Assembly (NCBI GenBank): GCA_963678675.1
Contig: OY783198.1
Span: 22,368,684 to 22,432,683, forward strand
Reading direction: 5' to 3'
Source: Xiphydria camelus
Taxonomy: Eukaryota; Arthropoda; Insecta; Hymenoptera; Xiphydriidae
Length of the DNA stretch: 64,000 bases
Shown here: positions 11,828 through 24,074 of the stretch, one piece after another
How positions within the stretch are numbered: position 1 is the stretch's first letter
Layout of the letters: each line of letters starts with the position of its first letter
Translations under genes and position numbers: made by a program
Notes under the pieces: generated by a model
What the model saw: the letters and a program-made list of their open reading frames with translations, nothing else
Told to the model about the DNA's origin: nothing
Database searches by the model: none

Positions 11828-13664
11828 TACGTATCTTCGAATGCCTTGTATATCCGAATATATAAATTGCGGTGCAGCTAGAAATATTCGCATTTGATTG
11901 CATACCTCATCTGGACGGTATAGAATCGTTTAATCGTGTAAATGACTTAACACAAATTACCAATAAAATACACGTCTAAGTTTCATTTGGCAAAATTAAA
12001 GATGGCCAGATGAGTTCCTTTTATTCCAATTACATTACCGCAATTGAAGAAATGAAAATTCGCGAAACCCCATTTAGTTGATTAAACCGATTTTTTTCCC
12101 CTGCACATTTTTCACCTTGTTATAATTTAAATTCGCGAGATAAAAGCACCCAAGGGGTAGTAGTTCGAGAAATTTTAAACCTTTGCGCGTTAAAAGGATG
12201 CTCTCATCTTATTGGCCCGTGCAGAAAGTTGTGCACGTGTTGCGAAATTACATTCCAGCGCTGGGACTCGTCGCAGATTTAATATAAAAAATTTGAAGGA
12301 GAGTTTACGGGCATTTACTCGACGACGTAACTTTTCCGCGGAATGTTTTATCAACGCGTGGCGTAATTATTAAATTACATGCACTCGGGGAGATGCGTTG
12401 GCACGCAAGCGAACCGCAGATACGGTGTGGTGCGTTAATTGATTCATCGTACTGCAACGGAATCCGTGCTGTTAAATCGCATCGGTTTTAATTGAATTCA
12501 TGGAAAATATTTACACAGCTGAGAGATTCGAGTCCTTTTTTTTTACATATTTTTCTATTTTTTTACAACTACTTACCCATTTTTCGAAAAATAGAATTTC
12601 GGCCGTAAACTGCGTCACGTGATTCTCAAAGAGATGTCATTGGCGAATGAGGACCAACTCAAGTGTCGCACCTCAAAAGTATCGCATTATACGTAAGAAG
12701 CCTGAAGTATCCTATAAAGAAAAAAATGAATCGCACTATTATTTTACTTTGGAGCGTGATTACACCACTGTCAGACTATTTGTACGGTAGATACAGGGAC
12801 TGGGATATTTTTGTCCGCACAGATAAGAATAGTATATCAAATAACTCTTATCGCAATGCGAGTTTACTACCTCGTAAGAGGAAGAAGCCACAAGCGGTTG
12901 CAATAAGGAGCACCCGGTCGCGATAGATTCTCACGTCAGTTCAAAGAAGTTATTACCGCGATAAATCTTTAACGAGTGATCCAAAATTCTTTAATCTCGG
13001 CGTAGTCCGCAGAATTCTCTCTGCAGCGAACTTTCGTGCCCGACATTCGAAGAATCTTCATCTTCGTCATATATTTTCGAGAAATATCGAAGGGATGGAC
13101 GGTCGACTCTGTATTATTTTTAAAAACTCAAAATTTAAAGGTCGCACCTTTCTCTTTTCCTTCAAAAATCGAGAGTAAGAAAAAACGTAGTTAAACTATC
13201 TCCGAAGTAGCTGAAAAAGTCGAGGGGAATTTTACTTTCGAATTTTATCAGACACCATAGCAATCTGATGTGTATATCGGATCGCCCCAGTTTCCACTAC
13301 TCAACCATTCGAACTCCTCGAGTCATTTTCCGTTATATTTTAACCAAACATCAGACACTAGAGCTGCAGCATCAACGCGATGCTTCACAATACGAATCTC
13401 TAGACGGCCTGATTATCTCGCTTTGCCCGTAACAACTGCCGTGACGCTCCGAGAGTGTTTCAAAACGAGGAATCGCTAATTAGCGATCGAATAAACTTTC
13501 GGCGTTGTTCCGGTCGCTAACGATTCGCAGCGCGAGAACGGCGGGACGCCCGCTGTAGAACGAACATTCGGCACTTCGCGTTTCTGCATCGAGAACTCGA
13601 GAGGGTACAATGTTGCAATGCGATATCCAGCGCGTATCGCGCTCTATCGGTTGCGCGGGTTGTA
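11828..13664. other. AT-rich intergenic stretch, no gene supported
   Basis: No open frame with recognisable content. The frame at 12663-12926 (87 codons) lacks domains and lies in AT-rich sequence, so I treat it as chance. Confidence 0.45.
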
Positions 13665-14052
13665 TACGAGGTGTTCTCAAACTTCTGACCCCGAGGAAAA
13701 CCCTATGTTCATTAAAAAATTACGAACATAATGCAATTGATTTTATTGAAATCCCTTAGGAATTTACGGAGAAATTAATTATTAAAAAGTGATTAATATT
13801 CCGAATTTATTCGGCATTGATAACATCATATAGAAGATAATCGCAATTGCTATCGTTATTATAAACATTATCTTCATGAGCCTTGATATAACGTCATCAA
13901 TGCCGAATAAATTCGAAATATTAATTACTTTTTAATAATTAATTTCTCCGTAAATTCTTAACGGATTTCAAAAAAATCAATTGCATTATGTCCGTAATTT
14001 TTTAATGAACATAGGGTTTTCCTCTGGGTCTGAGGTTTGAGAACACCCGGTG
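13665..14052. mobile_element. Mariner-type fold-back MITE (~390 bp) with ~150-bp inverted arms
   Basis: The two arms (about 13665-13825 and 13890-14052) are inverted copies with only scattered mismatches, beginning GGTGTTCTCAAAC and ending GTTTGAGAACACC. The loop is about 65 bp. TA dinucleotides flank both ends (13663-13664 and 14053-14054), as expected for Tc1/mariner insertions. No transposase is encoded, so it would have been mobilised in trans. High arm identity suggests a fairly young insertion or continued gene conversion between the arms. Confidence 0.85.
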
Positions 14053-14054
14053 TA

Positions 14055-17000
14055 ATACAGGCGCCACCGGCGTACACACGTTTCATTTCGATATCGCGCG
14101 CGCACGGCTCGCCCGCGCGCCTAGCGAGACAGGAAGGAGAAAACCAATTTCCTCGCGCCACGCCGACGTCCGATCGAAACGCGGGAGCGCGTTTTGGCAG
14201 TTCTTTTCGCGTTGTATTTTTTCACGCGGCGGGAGCGCGCGCGCGGGACCGAATTGGCCGACATAAATTTCCACCCTCGTTCGGTTATCCCGAAGAATTA
14301 AATTGGTAGGCAACCTCTTCCCTCATCATCCCGCAAGGGGGAACGCTAATTCGACGGCGTTAAGGCATTACGGCGCTTAGGTGTGTGCCGGAGAATGGAT
14401 GTAATTTATTTATACGACCATTTGTTTATCGCAAACAGACGAGGAATCGGACGGCTCTCGTTAATTCACTTTTCCGTTTTTCCATCACCGCGCAAATTCG
14501 AAACGACTCGCTGTGCTTTCTCGCTTTGGCGATCTCTCGTGAAACTTATCGGATATACTTATACGAATATGGGTACGTAGGTATGCAGCGGGCGGGTACA
14601 ATTTTCGCAGTAGGTACTTTCGGGAATCACCGCTCGTGGATAAAAAAAAACGTGGAATCGACACTAAAATTCGGTGCGTCGGTTATTCTCCCTGTATCCA
14701 TGTTTTTTGTCCGTCTGGAATCCACAATTTTCAAAGCAATAAAGGCCGAAAGAACGTGGGAGCCCTCTCGGGAAGCACCCGATATTTGCCCGCCCTCACC
14801 CTCCGCGCTTACAAAGCGGACAGCCACCGCAGTCAGAATGCAGTTCGCGGCGATATTGCGAAAAGGACGCGCGAGGTCACGCGATTTTGCGTTCCGCCCG
14901 GAAGACTTTCGCGAACTTGACGGATCGTCGACTTTCGCGCGCTCCGCCATGCAATATTAATCGCGTCGGGAAGCCCTTTCGTCGCGTTCCGGAATTTGTC
15001 GAGGGAAAAAACTGCCGATGAAGGCTGGCAATATCTATTGCGCGATTTAGGATCGAATCGGGGATTTTATTACCCCTACTTTCGCTGATTTATCGACTCT
15101 CAAAGAACCCCTTTTCCGCGACAGCAATTCGCCTATCGGTAAGACGGACACGGATCGGGTTTAATCGGAGAGAAAATTGAGACGCTCTCTGACACTTCCT
15201 CGCTTCCTCCCAAATTCCCTGCAGACTCCGTTCGCGCTCCTCGCGGGGATATACGCAGATGGTGCGTTTCACATTCCCCGGATGCACCTTCGAGAAATTA
15301 CGCGTCCCGAGAATGGTGAGTAATTTAACGGCGGAGAAATAAGGTTCCGCGCGAGAAATTTTTCTCGCGACGCGTGTACGTGAAGTCGAGTAAGTCGAAA
15401 TCCTTGTTTTATATCTTTTTTTTCGATCCTGTAACGTATTTTGATTGAGGCGAGCACCGTCGAAGCAAAACTTTCGTGATACGAAAATATGAAATTCGCA
15501 ACAACCCTGCTCGGCTATACTCGCCTAATTACTAATTAAAATTCAATTGAATAAACGCACCGGATCTAAATTCGAACTCGCGAAACTTCCAGTGGGCCGG
15601 GTTTATAATTTGATTTAATCGTGCAGAAATTCTTAGCCAATCAGAGGTTTGTTCGTGGACTGAATATATGTGCAATCTCATGGAGATTGTACGCCAATCG
15701 GATAAATCCCTTAACTAATTATACAATTAAAACCTAATTTGAAACAAAATATTCAGATTGAATTGAAATTAAAAGACCTTCGATTCGTGTCGATATTAAA
15801 AAGATTTCAATATAGCAATTTTTTCTTGAAAGGTAGAACGTAGCTTTTTATTCCCGTCAAAATATTCTCCAATCGTTCCCTCGGCCGAGAAAAGATGGGA
15901 AAAGTGAAGGAGAAGGGCGTAGTTGGGAAGTAACGATCCTCGGTACGAGTCTCATCGCGTTTCAAACTTTTCGTCGAAACTGACTGAAATGCTGAATTAC
16001 TAGATAGATTGAAGTTGTGAGATAACTTTCGATGAAATCGATACGCTCTTCATTTGTAAATCACTTACGCGTAAAACAAAATAGTTTTACAGTTACACAC
16101 TTTTCCCGGCTGTTATATGTGTACACATAAAAAACCGGATGAACGTGGGGTGCTGAGAAATTAATTATCAAGTGTCCTTCGAGATTTAATCGAAGGAAAT
16201 TGGAGTTCGCGAGAAATAAAAATTTCCACCCAAGCGAATACCAATTCGATTACACAGATGAACGAGGGGTACTATCGACAAAATACACTCCATTTATCGC
16301 ACGCATTATAAATTGACGTAAACATTTTTCATCGATGCTACGTCGACCGTTTTATCGCAGCATCGCTTCACATCCCCCCTTTTACCTATCTATGCGTGCC
16401 ACGATTCCTTTCGAGCGTCAGGTACCCCCATCGCGATTCCTCGAGCAAAATGCAATTGCAACGAGTTGATAAGAACGACACCACGAGCGGAACCACCGCT
16501 CCAGCAATCCCTGTGTTCATTTTCCTTCCCTCTTTTGAGGGGGATGCCGCAATTCAAGTTTCTCCGCGCTTCCGAGACAGAAATGCGCGATCCTCTCCTT
16601 TGTCTCTATTGCTATATTATTGCAACTTTAGTAACATGAATGTTTCCGCCGAGCTGAATAAAAAATTACAAGGGGAGCTCTTGGGCCCTGGACTTAAAAA
16701 CTTCCAGGGCTTCGCTCGATTAATCGAGGCGTATTAATCAGAGTGAAGGGAAACGTCTTTCGTTCGAATCAACGTTTATTTTTACGCTGACTGATGGATA
16801 TAATTTTTTGCATTGAAATCTACATATTCCACCCTTTTCTCAACGTTTCGACTTTCGGACCGAGGAGAAGACAGACTCGAATTCCTCTTGATTGACACAA
16901 AACTTGATTATTTTAACGAAAAAGTTGAGCGACACTAAACCACCTGCAAGCTTTATTTCTGTAGACGTACTGACTCTGCGATGTACAGCTCAAGAAACTA

Positions 17001-19079
17001 CGATTGGCGAACCGGAAATTTTCTATTAACGATAAAGATTGAGACGCATACCGGAGTCTCTCGGTTCTCCGCTGGAGGCAAGTTTTCAGGAACGACGGCA
17101 GTACCTTCCAAACCACTGTGACAGCGCGGTTGCATCGATCGGTGTGTTAAATGAACTCAACTCCCCACCCCCACCCCCCCTCCCCGCGACAAGAGATTCT
17201 TCCTTTGCCCCTTTCGAGCATCACGGCACGGTACCGGATCCTTCGGATATCCGGAACGGCGAAAATTTCGATCTTCCATCGTCCGAATGATCCGAACGGA
17301 AGCATCGCGTTACTATTTGTTTGACGGAATTTTCTTTACTTCGAAATATCTCGAAATATCTCAATTTGGCAGTGTAGTTGAGAAAGGAAGTCGATCGACG
17401 CATCTTCATTAAGTTATACCTGTTTGCACGGTTTTCCAACCGCCGTACATCCGGCCAATAATTCTGATCGCAATACGCTTCGAATTTACCCTCTGCAAAT
17501 TAATTAGCCGCTCGGCCAATCCGGATATCGACGATCGAATCGGTTCTCTTCCAGTGGAGATAAGAAGAGGTGGTTGGGAGGGTTGAGGGAGGGTAATATA
17601 ATCTGATAGGTCTAATCCAAGCTGCAGCATATTGGAAAAATATCGTTAATGAGCTCCGTGAGATTTACGAGATACCGCTTCATCGAGTGCATCGAGCTAA
17701 TATCGAAATAGCCGGGGGATTTTTCGCTTCGGAAGGGGGAAATGGTAGTGAGAGAGTCACTTTTTTTCTTCCTCCGATGCGTGGGCGAGTCGAGGTCCGT
17801 TTCGGGCCATGATCGTTGCCTCTGCATGCCTCGTGCAGTTTGTCATTATTTTTCATCACAGGCGCGCTACTTCGAATTTTTGCGAGTCGACCGAAGTTCT
17901 CTGAAAACATTTATGGGAACTTCCGGAAAAACACTCGACTCGATAGTACGTTCCTATATGCGACATTTGGACGTTCGTATGCGGTAATCGAGGAGATGCA
18001 TCCTGTACTGGACAGACGCGTCCGCCTGACCTATAAATATACAGCGATACGCGTTACTTATAAATGTGAACTACTCAAACCGAATCACTCGTAATGTTTC
18101 AGTGGCTGGATATTTTTAGCGAAAGATAGAAATGAAAAAAGATTGAAAAAGATTAGCGCCTCTTAAATAAAATTAAGAAGTATTCACCAATCACATCCGC
18201 AGGCGTTCGATAATATTTCCGTATGCAGAGAGGTGAATTCCATTAGTCCCGGATGCAACGTGCCGTAGCACACCGGAAGATAATACCGTTACCGTCGTAC
18301 GTGCGAGGCATAAATATTCGAAAACTCTCGAGTTCGTCTCCTCGACATGTCATACCTTCGTTTCATAACGAGACAAGTAGAGCGGCAGGGGAAAATGCCG
18401 TCAACTGAATAACATCTGCATCGAAAAACTTGATCTCTTTGCCACTCCATATTCTCCTACCGCGCTTCGCGTCGAATATTAAGACTCTAGCGCGCTTCGG
18501 AAGTATACTTTTTTTTTATTAACAGAAGCGCGCTCTCATTCTCTCGTTTTCCGTGTCTCGCGAGCGAACAAAACACGTTCTCAACGCACCCGTTCCATTC
18601 GCCGCGCGAGCAGAGGAACGCGCGCGTATAGGAATATGAAAGGAGGAAAATTCCATAAAGCGAGAGCAAAAATGCCGGCGTGGAATTCTCGCAAAAAATG
18701 TGAACTCCATTCGCGGGTCTTGCAGTGAGATTCTTTTCAGGCATAATGGAACGGTTATTTTATTTCTAATCGAAAACCGAGTTTCGATATATCGGAGTGT
18801 CGCGCGTTTGATTGATAAATGGCGATGGAAAGAAGAAAACCGTAATTCGGACCCTCTCTCCGTATAATACGTACGATATACGTACGTATACGCGCGAAAG
18901 TCAGTCGCGCCACGTCGAGAAACGCGGTAACGCTCTTTATAAATCCATCCATCGACCGCGCTTCGCGTAGCACCCCATGTGCGGGCCCATATGTGGTATC
19001 GCCTCTGTTGAAATATGCGTCGGGATATTATGCGTAGATCGAACGCTGAGAAAGTATGGCTTTTGGCCACTTTTTTCCC
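14055..19079. other. Gene-poor stretch
   Basis: CpG-rich blocks (14080-15000) alternate with AT-rich blocks. Long unsupported frames such as the 191-codon one at 14385-14960 occur with equally open frames on the opposite strand and no domains, which marks them as chance. No RNA gene or long inverted repeat was recognised. Confidence 0.4.
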
Positions 19080-19990
19080 TTCATCCTTCGAAGCATTCCA
19101 TGCTTAGATCGAAGATGAACAACTGCAAGCTCTATTGGAGGAAAACCCTACTGAAACGCTCTGAGAATTGGCTCAACAGCTTGAAGCCGATATGAATCTA
19201 CAATTTCACGACGTCAACACGCCATGGCAAAGATTGAAAAAGAAGGAAAGTGGCTGCCACATGAACTGACCGAAAATGCCATTGCTGATCGTCTGAACAT
19301 CTCGATTTATTTGCTTGCAAAGCATAAAGAGACAAGTTTTGTATCCGGCGTATCGTAACCGATGATGAGAAATGGATCTATTTCGACAACCCGAAACGCA
19401 AAAAAAATGGGTTGATCCCGGCAAACCATCAACGTCGATACAAAAACGAAACATCCACGGTCACAAAACAATGCTTTCAATTTGGTGGGGTGGGGTGGAA
19501 GGTGTCGTTTATTATGAGCTGTTGAAACCGAATGAAACAATTACTGCCGAACGTTATCAACAACAATTGGAGTGCTTAGATGACGATTTGATGCAAAAAT
19601 GACCATCAATTGCATCGAATCGCCAAAACATGATTCTTCTTCATGACAACGCTCGGCCTCGTGTTGCTTGAGCCGTGAAAGAAACATTGATGGAGCTTGA
19701 ATGGAAAGTTCTCCCGCACTCGGCGTGTATTCTCCAGACCTGGCCCCGAGTGATTATCATGTATTTAGATCCATGCAACACGACTCGGAAGATGCACACT
19801 TCTATAATTACCAAGAAGACAAAAATTGGGTTGCCGAGTGGATCAGCTCAAAAAGTAGACAATTCTTTCGTCGCGGAATTCAACTTCTGCCAGAAAAGTG
19901 GGAAAAGGTTATAGCTTCCGAAGGCAAATACTTCGCGATTGAGGTATTCAAACATTTTACAACCACATAGTGTTTTTGAAACAAGGAAAA
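19080..19990 (+). pseudogene. Decayed mellifera-type mariner transposase
   Basis: Fragments in several plus-strand frames align with mariner transposase in the expected order. They run from an HTH region (IEDEQLQALLEENP, near 19105) through a WVPHELTE-like stretch to a DDEKWIYFDNPKR segment near 19365. A segment like VVYYELLKPNETI follows near 19510, then YSPDLAPSDYHVF near 19730 and QFFRRGIQLLPEKWEKV near 19860. Frameshifts and stops separate the pieces, a deletion lies between the HTH region and the catalytic core, and the N-terminus is missing. The first catalytic Asp context (VTDDEKW) and the DYHVF context are still readable. This is a dead copy with no coding potential. Confidence 0.92.
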
Positions 19991-20818
19991 AACAGTAGCT
20001 TTCAATGCAACCCCTAATAATACCGATAACAAAGAGCGCGCTTCCTCGTCGAAAGAGGAGGGGGTGAGAAAGCTCGCAGCACACACAACGCCCGCGAAAT
20101 GTACGGTGGCTCTCGCAAATGTTCAACCGCGGAACGACGCTCGCCTGGAAAATGGGTCGACTGGTTTTCCCCCGTTTAGCGAAACCCTCTCGAGGACTTC
20201 AATGATAATCGATGGTAACGGCTCTTCGCCACCGCGAAGAGCGTGACCATAGACTGCGACCGAGAAGGGGCGGGGGGGAGGGGGGAGGCGTGTTTACACG
20301 TATCGACGATTCCACGTGGATATGATTCTTGATTAGTCATTGTCGCGATCGGGATTGATGCAAATTAAAATGCATATGGTTTTAGGCAGTATAGAAATGA
20401 AAATCACATCGACGCTTCCTAGAGACTACAACGTCGTATTTTATCACAAAATACGTCAACACACCTGAGAGCAAGCATATCCAAGTTTCACCTCGAATTC
20501 CCCGTACAAAGTTCCCGACTCTCTCTCTCTCGAAGCTACGTGGAGTCTAAGCCGCCCGCTAAACAATGCTTTTAGCCGTGCAAACTGCAGGGACTCCTAA
20601 TGAGCCCTGTGTAACCACGCTCGCCACAGGAAAGTTTGTTCTCCAATTTGTCGTGTGAATTCTTAATGTCCCGAGATTACGACGTCGCGATAATCCCCGT
20701 GACGACGCTTTCGCGTCCCCGTCGAGCGTTAGTATCCTCGTCGTCGGAGTCGTGCGGTCTCGACTGCAATACACTGCGACTAACTCCGAAATCGGGAGAA
20801 ATTAAAAATCCGCGAGAG
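19991..20818. other. Spacer with G-rich tract, upstream of the ionotropic receptor gene
   Basis: It contains a G-rich run near 20264-20290 and presumably the promoter and 5' UTR of the receptor that follows. The receptor frame stays open upstream to about 20636 without a signal peptide, so I treat that part as untranslated. Confidence 0.4.
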
Positions 20819-23595
20819 ATGCACTCGGGGCTTTTCCTCGTCCCGATTGCAGTAGCACTGTTTTCGGAGTGGTCAAGATTTTCCAGCGGTTCGCCATCCG
20901 TCGTCGGAAAATTGAAAAGTCCCGTAGACGTCGCCGTAAGTCTGGCGAATATTCGCGAAGAGTATTCGCGATCGACGTAAATTTCCTCTCGATCCCGCAG
21001 ATCGAGATCGCCAATTGCACGTGCGACAAGAGCGAGAAAACCGTCGTCGTTTGCGACGAGCCGAACGCGCGAGAGCTGGTCGCCTTTCACAACGAGTGCG
21101 CGTCGATCGTCGCGATCGGACGAACGAGGCGCAGGGAGGACGAGAAGTACGCGTTGGGACTGTCGTCGAAATTGGATTACGAGTACGACGGTATCGCCGG
21201 GCTGCAACGCGCGGCCGGAACTTTCGTGGTTACGGCACCCTCGAGTGCCGCCCTCCTTCTTCGCCTCGACCGGCTAAAAAATTCGTTGTGGTGGAATTCC
21301 GCCGGAAAGTTTCTTCTCCTCCGCGACGGCTCGACGGGCAACGACTGCCGACACGCGGGGGAGTATCTTCGCGTCGCTTGGAGCAAGGGACTCCTGTCGT
21401 CGCTGTTCCTGTGCGCCGAGAAGGACGACGGCGCGGATCGGACGATGATCTACTCCTTCAATCCCTTTCGAAATGACTCACCGGACGCGTGGACGAGCGT
21501 CGCCGAATACGAAAGTCTCAAGGGACGTCCTTTTTATCTGCTCGCGCTTGAGTATTCTTCGGGTGCGTTCGTTTCTTTCTTCATCTTGATATTACATCGT
21601 ATGAGGCTAAACTTACTCACCAGGAAGGAAACTCGTATCACTATTACCTCAATAGGTATCTATGAGCTTTTGGGTTATACTTGTATAATACTTTTTGAAA
21701 AATTATCTTTTTATCTACGATAAAGTCTTAATATCGATATAGGCCAAAAGTCGATAAATAATGAGACAATAGTGATTCGAGATTCCTTCCTGGCGAGTAA
21801 ATTTAGCCTCATGTAGTACGGCACGATTTTTTCATGCGTTTGTGGAAAGCGTCTGACTTATTTTATCTTCAGTCTGACGCAAAAATAGGAGTCTGGGAGA
21901 TTTAAGTATCACGGTTGGTACGTGTCCCGGAATAATATATTAAGTGTACAACTTTGCTTCAGCCGTTTTTTACATCGAACTGTGGTATAGAAAAACGGCG
22001 GGAGCAAAGTTGTACATCTAATACATCGCGATATGGTGAGTTACGTGTCCGTAAAAAATTTGCGTACCTACTCGAAGGTTATCGAAATATCGAAGCGGTG
22101 TACATTTTGGGGCGCCTGAGCGTGTGATACGATACCTACCAACGACAAAAAATTAACAAAGCTTCACCTTAACGAGATAAAGTGAAAGAATTCTCAGCAG
22201 CCTATTTTTCGAATGACCGCGCAATCCAGCCGAGAATCGGCTCGAAACACGTTTCTCTCAACGCCGCATCACCTCAACGCTTAACCGAGGAAATCCATTT
22301 CAGAGCGCGTCGTCGCTCACGACACCCTCTTCTTCGACAAGACGCTGAACCTCTACGGCTGTCCGATACGCACGAAGGCCTTGCACTATCCACCCTCGGT
22401 GCTGATACTTACGGACGAAACGGGAAAAAAGGTCTACGGAGGACTGGACGCCTACATGATGACAAACCTCATGCTCGGGATGAACGCGACGATGGTCGAC
22501 ATTACCGAGGAGAACGAACTCGACTACGGCTTCATGGCTGAGAACGGCAGCTACTTCGGCATCGTGTCGGACGTCTTCGAAGGGAAGATCGACATCGCCA
22601 CCAACACGCGATTCATGGAGTGGCACTGGAAAGTGCCGATAACCAATCCGTTCAAGTGGGCCGGTATTTGCTTCGCGACGAAAAAAAGAGGCAACGCGCC
22701 CCAGTGGTCGAAGGTGCTGAAGGCGTTCAACCTGCCCATGATGGCCGGCCTCGCCCTGGTGCTGATCGTTAAATGGTTCACCCTGGGCTATTCGACGCAG
22801 AGAGACGTGGTCGGGGCCCTCCTCAACCTCGAGCGTATCCTCCTCTGCACCTCCTCGATGAACCTACCGACCGCCACTCCCGCAAGGTTCTCCTACGGCG
22901 CCCTCTTGCTCTTCTTCGTCGTGATCGGGACGGCTTTCAGCGGTCGCCTCGTCTCCCTCCTCACGACACCTCTTGAATACTCGCAGGTGAAGGACTGGCG
23001 AGACCTCGAGAAAGTCGGTTACGTTATACTCGGCGGAGCCGGTGCCGCCGAGGCCATGCAGTCTTCGACTTTGAGAAATCGCTTCCGCACGGATAACGGC
23101 GAGTGCTTCGACGAGCTGCTGAGGGGCGAACCGGTCGCCTGCCTGGGCGACTGCATCTACCTGAAACTGCGCTCGCTGGAGGAGAGCCAAATTTTCGTCT
23201 CCGAGCAGATAACGAATAGGTATTACGTGTACATCACCGCCGTCGATTGGCCGTTGCTGAAGAGGGCCGACGGTCTGATCCGGCGGATGTTCGAGATGGG
23301 ATTGACGGAAATCTGGAGGCGCTTCGTGTGGTGCAACGCCGAGCGGAAGCGGTGGAAGGCGATGAGGGCGGCCTCTCCTCGGCCGCTGAAAGTCCTCGCC
23401 ATGGCCGACCTGGCTTTCATATTTTACGTGCTGATCTTCGGCCTGACTTGCGCCACGATGGCTTTTCTCCGGGAAGTGCGGAACTCGTTAACGGCCCATC
23501 GACGTCGCGGACCGATCCATCCTCACGACGGAGGGTACGAGACCGTGCGTTCGCCTCCCGGAAGACGCGTGTTCCGGGGGTTGGCACGCGTGTGA
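20819..23595 (+). CDS. Divergent ionotropic receptor (complete, 3 exons, 656 aa)
   Basis: Ionotropic receptors are variant glutamate-receptor channels used in insect smell, taste and related senses. Exons are 20819-20935, 21001-21562 and 22304-23595; introns have GT-AG ends and the frame closes at 657 codons including the stop. The protein begins with a signal peptide (MHSGLFLVPIAVALFS), followed by a short extracellular domain. The S1 ligand-binding lobe holds GCPIRT and NPFKWAGICF. The first membrane segment is at about 371-387, the pore and second segment at about 422-444 (FSYGALLLFFVVIGTAFSGRL), S2 at about 450-590 and the last segment at about 595-615, with a short basic tail. The canonical glutamate-binding Arg/Thr/Asp pattern is not evident, as usual in divergent IRs. 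The start was chosen because it is the ATG directly before the signal peptide. I cannot assign a subfamily number. Confidence 0.9.
21601..21812. mobile_element. Fold-back MITE in the ionotropic receptor's second intron
   Basis: Inverted arms of about 48 bp start ATGAGGCTAAACTTACTC and end GAGTAAATTTAGCCTCAT. Both arms contain a CCAGGAAGGAA/TTCCTTCCTGG block. The arms flank an AT-rich core of about 110 bp. No transposase is encoded. A target-site duplication is not clear, so the superfamily is left open. Being intronic, it is spliced out of the predicted receptor mRNA. Confidence 0.8.
21943..22018. mobile_element. Tiny mariner-like MITE (76 bp) flanked by TA
   Basis: Ends read AGTGTACAACTTTGCT and AGCAAAGTTGTACATC, inverted copies of each other followed by a second paired block (GCCGTTTTT / AAAAACGGC). 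TA lies on each side (21941-21942 and 22019-22020). It is the second element in the same receptor intron. Confidence 0.75.
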
Positions 23596-23950
23596 GAGCA
23601 ATCGCTCGTAAATACCGAATTAATCGGGTATCGATCACCCGAAGGGTAGACCCGAACGACGTAAATTTTGCTCTTCGCGAGACTCGTTTCCTTTTATCGT
23701 GAAGCAGCTTCGCAGGACAGTCGTGCGTCGTTGGAAAGCACAGAGCATTTCTCCTTCGTATGGAAGTAAATGTAATGTGTCGCGTGTAAATTTAATTATT
23801 TTACGCAAAACGAGATTTGCGAGCGCTTTGACAATTATCCAGTGATGCTGTCGTAATTTTCGCAAAACAGCATCTCGCGCATAAAAGAAAATTATATTTA
23901 CGCTGTAAGAGAGAAATTCTACGGTATGGACCTTGCGGTCCACTTTTTTC
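23596..23950. other. 3' flank of the ionotropic receptor gene
   Basis: Presumed 3' UTR of the receptor. I saw no canonical AATAAA close to the stop codon. No other feature was recognised. Confidence 0.4.
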
Positions 23951-24074
23951 ACGAGGGTGGATTGAAAAGTCCGGTACTTTTTAAATTAAAAATTTTCTTC
24001 TTTATGAAATCGTCATTTACTTCAATAGAAAGTATTTTATTTAAAAAGTATCGGACTTTTCGCTCTGCCCTCGT
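23951..24074. mobile_element. Mariner-like MITE (~124 bp) 3' of the ionotropic receptor
   Basis: The left end ACGAGGGTGGATTGAAAAGT and the right end, which inverted reads ACGAGGGCAGAGCGAAAAGT, continue into inverted copies of CCGGTACTTTTTAAAT. ACGAGGG followed by AAAAGT is a common mariner-type terminus. The loop is about 45 bp and AT-rich. No coding capacity. Confidence 0.75.

Noticed and set aside
14385..14960. 191-codon plus-strand ORF
   Set aside because: Overlapping open frames on both strands, no domain and no splice context; a chance frame in CpG-rich DNA.
20960..21000. A 24-bp intron (GTAAATTTCC...) at the start of the ionotropic receptor
   Set aside because: Too short to splice. 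The strong GTAAGT donor at 20936 gives a 65-bp intron with correct phase.
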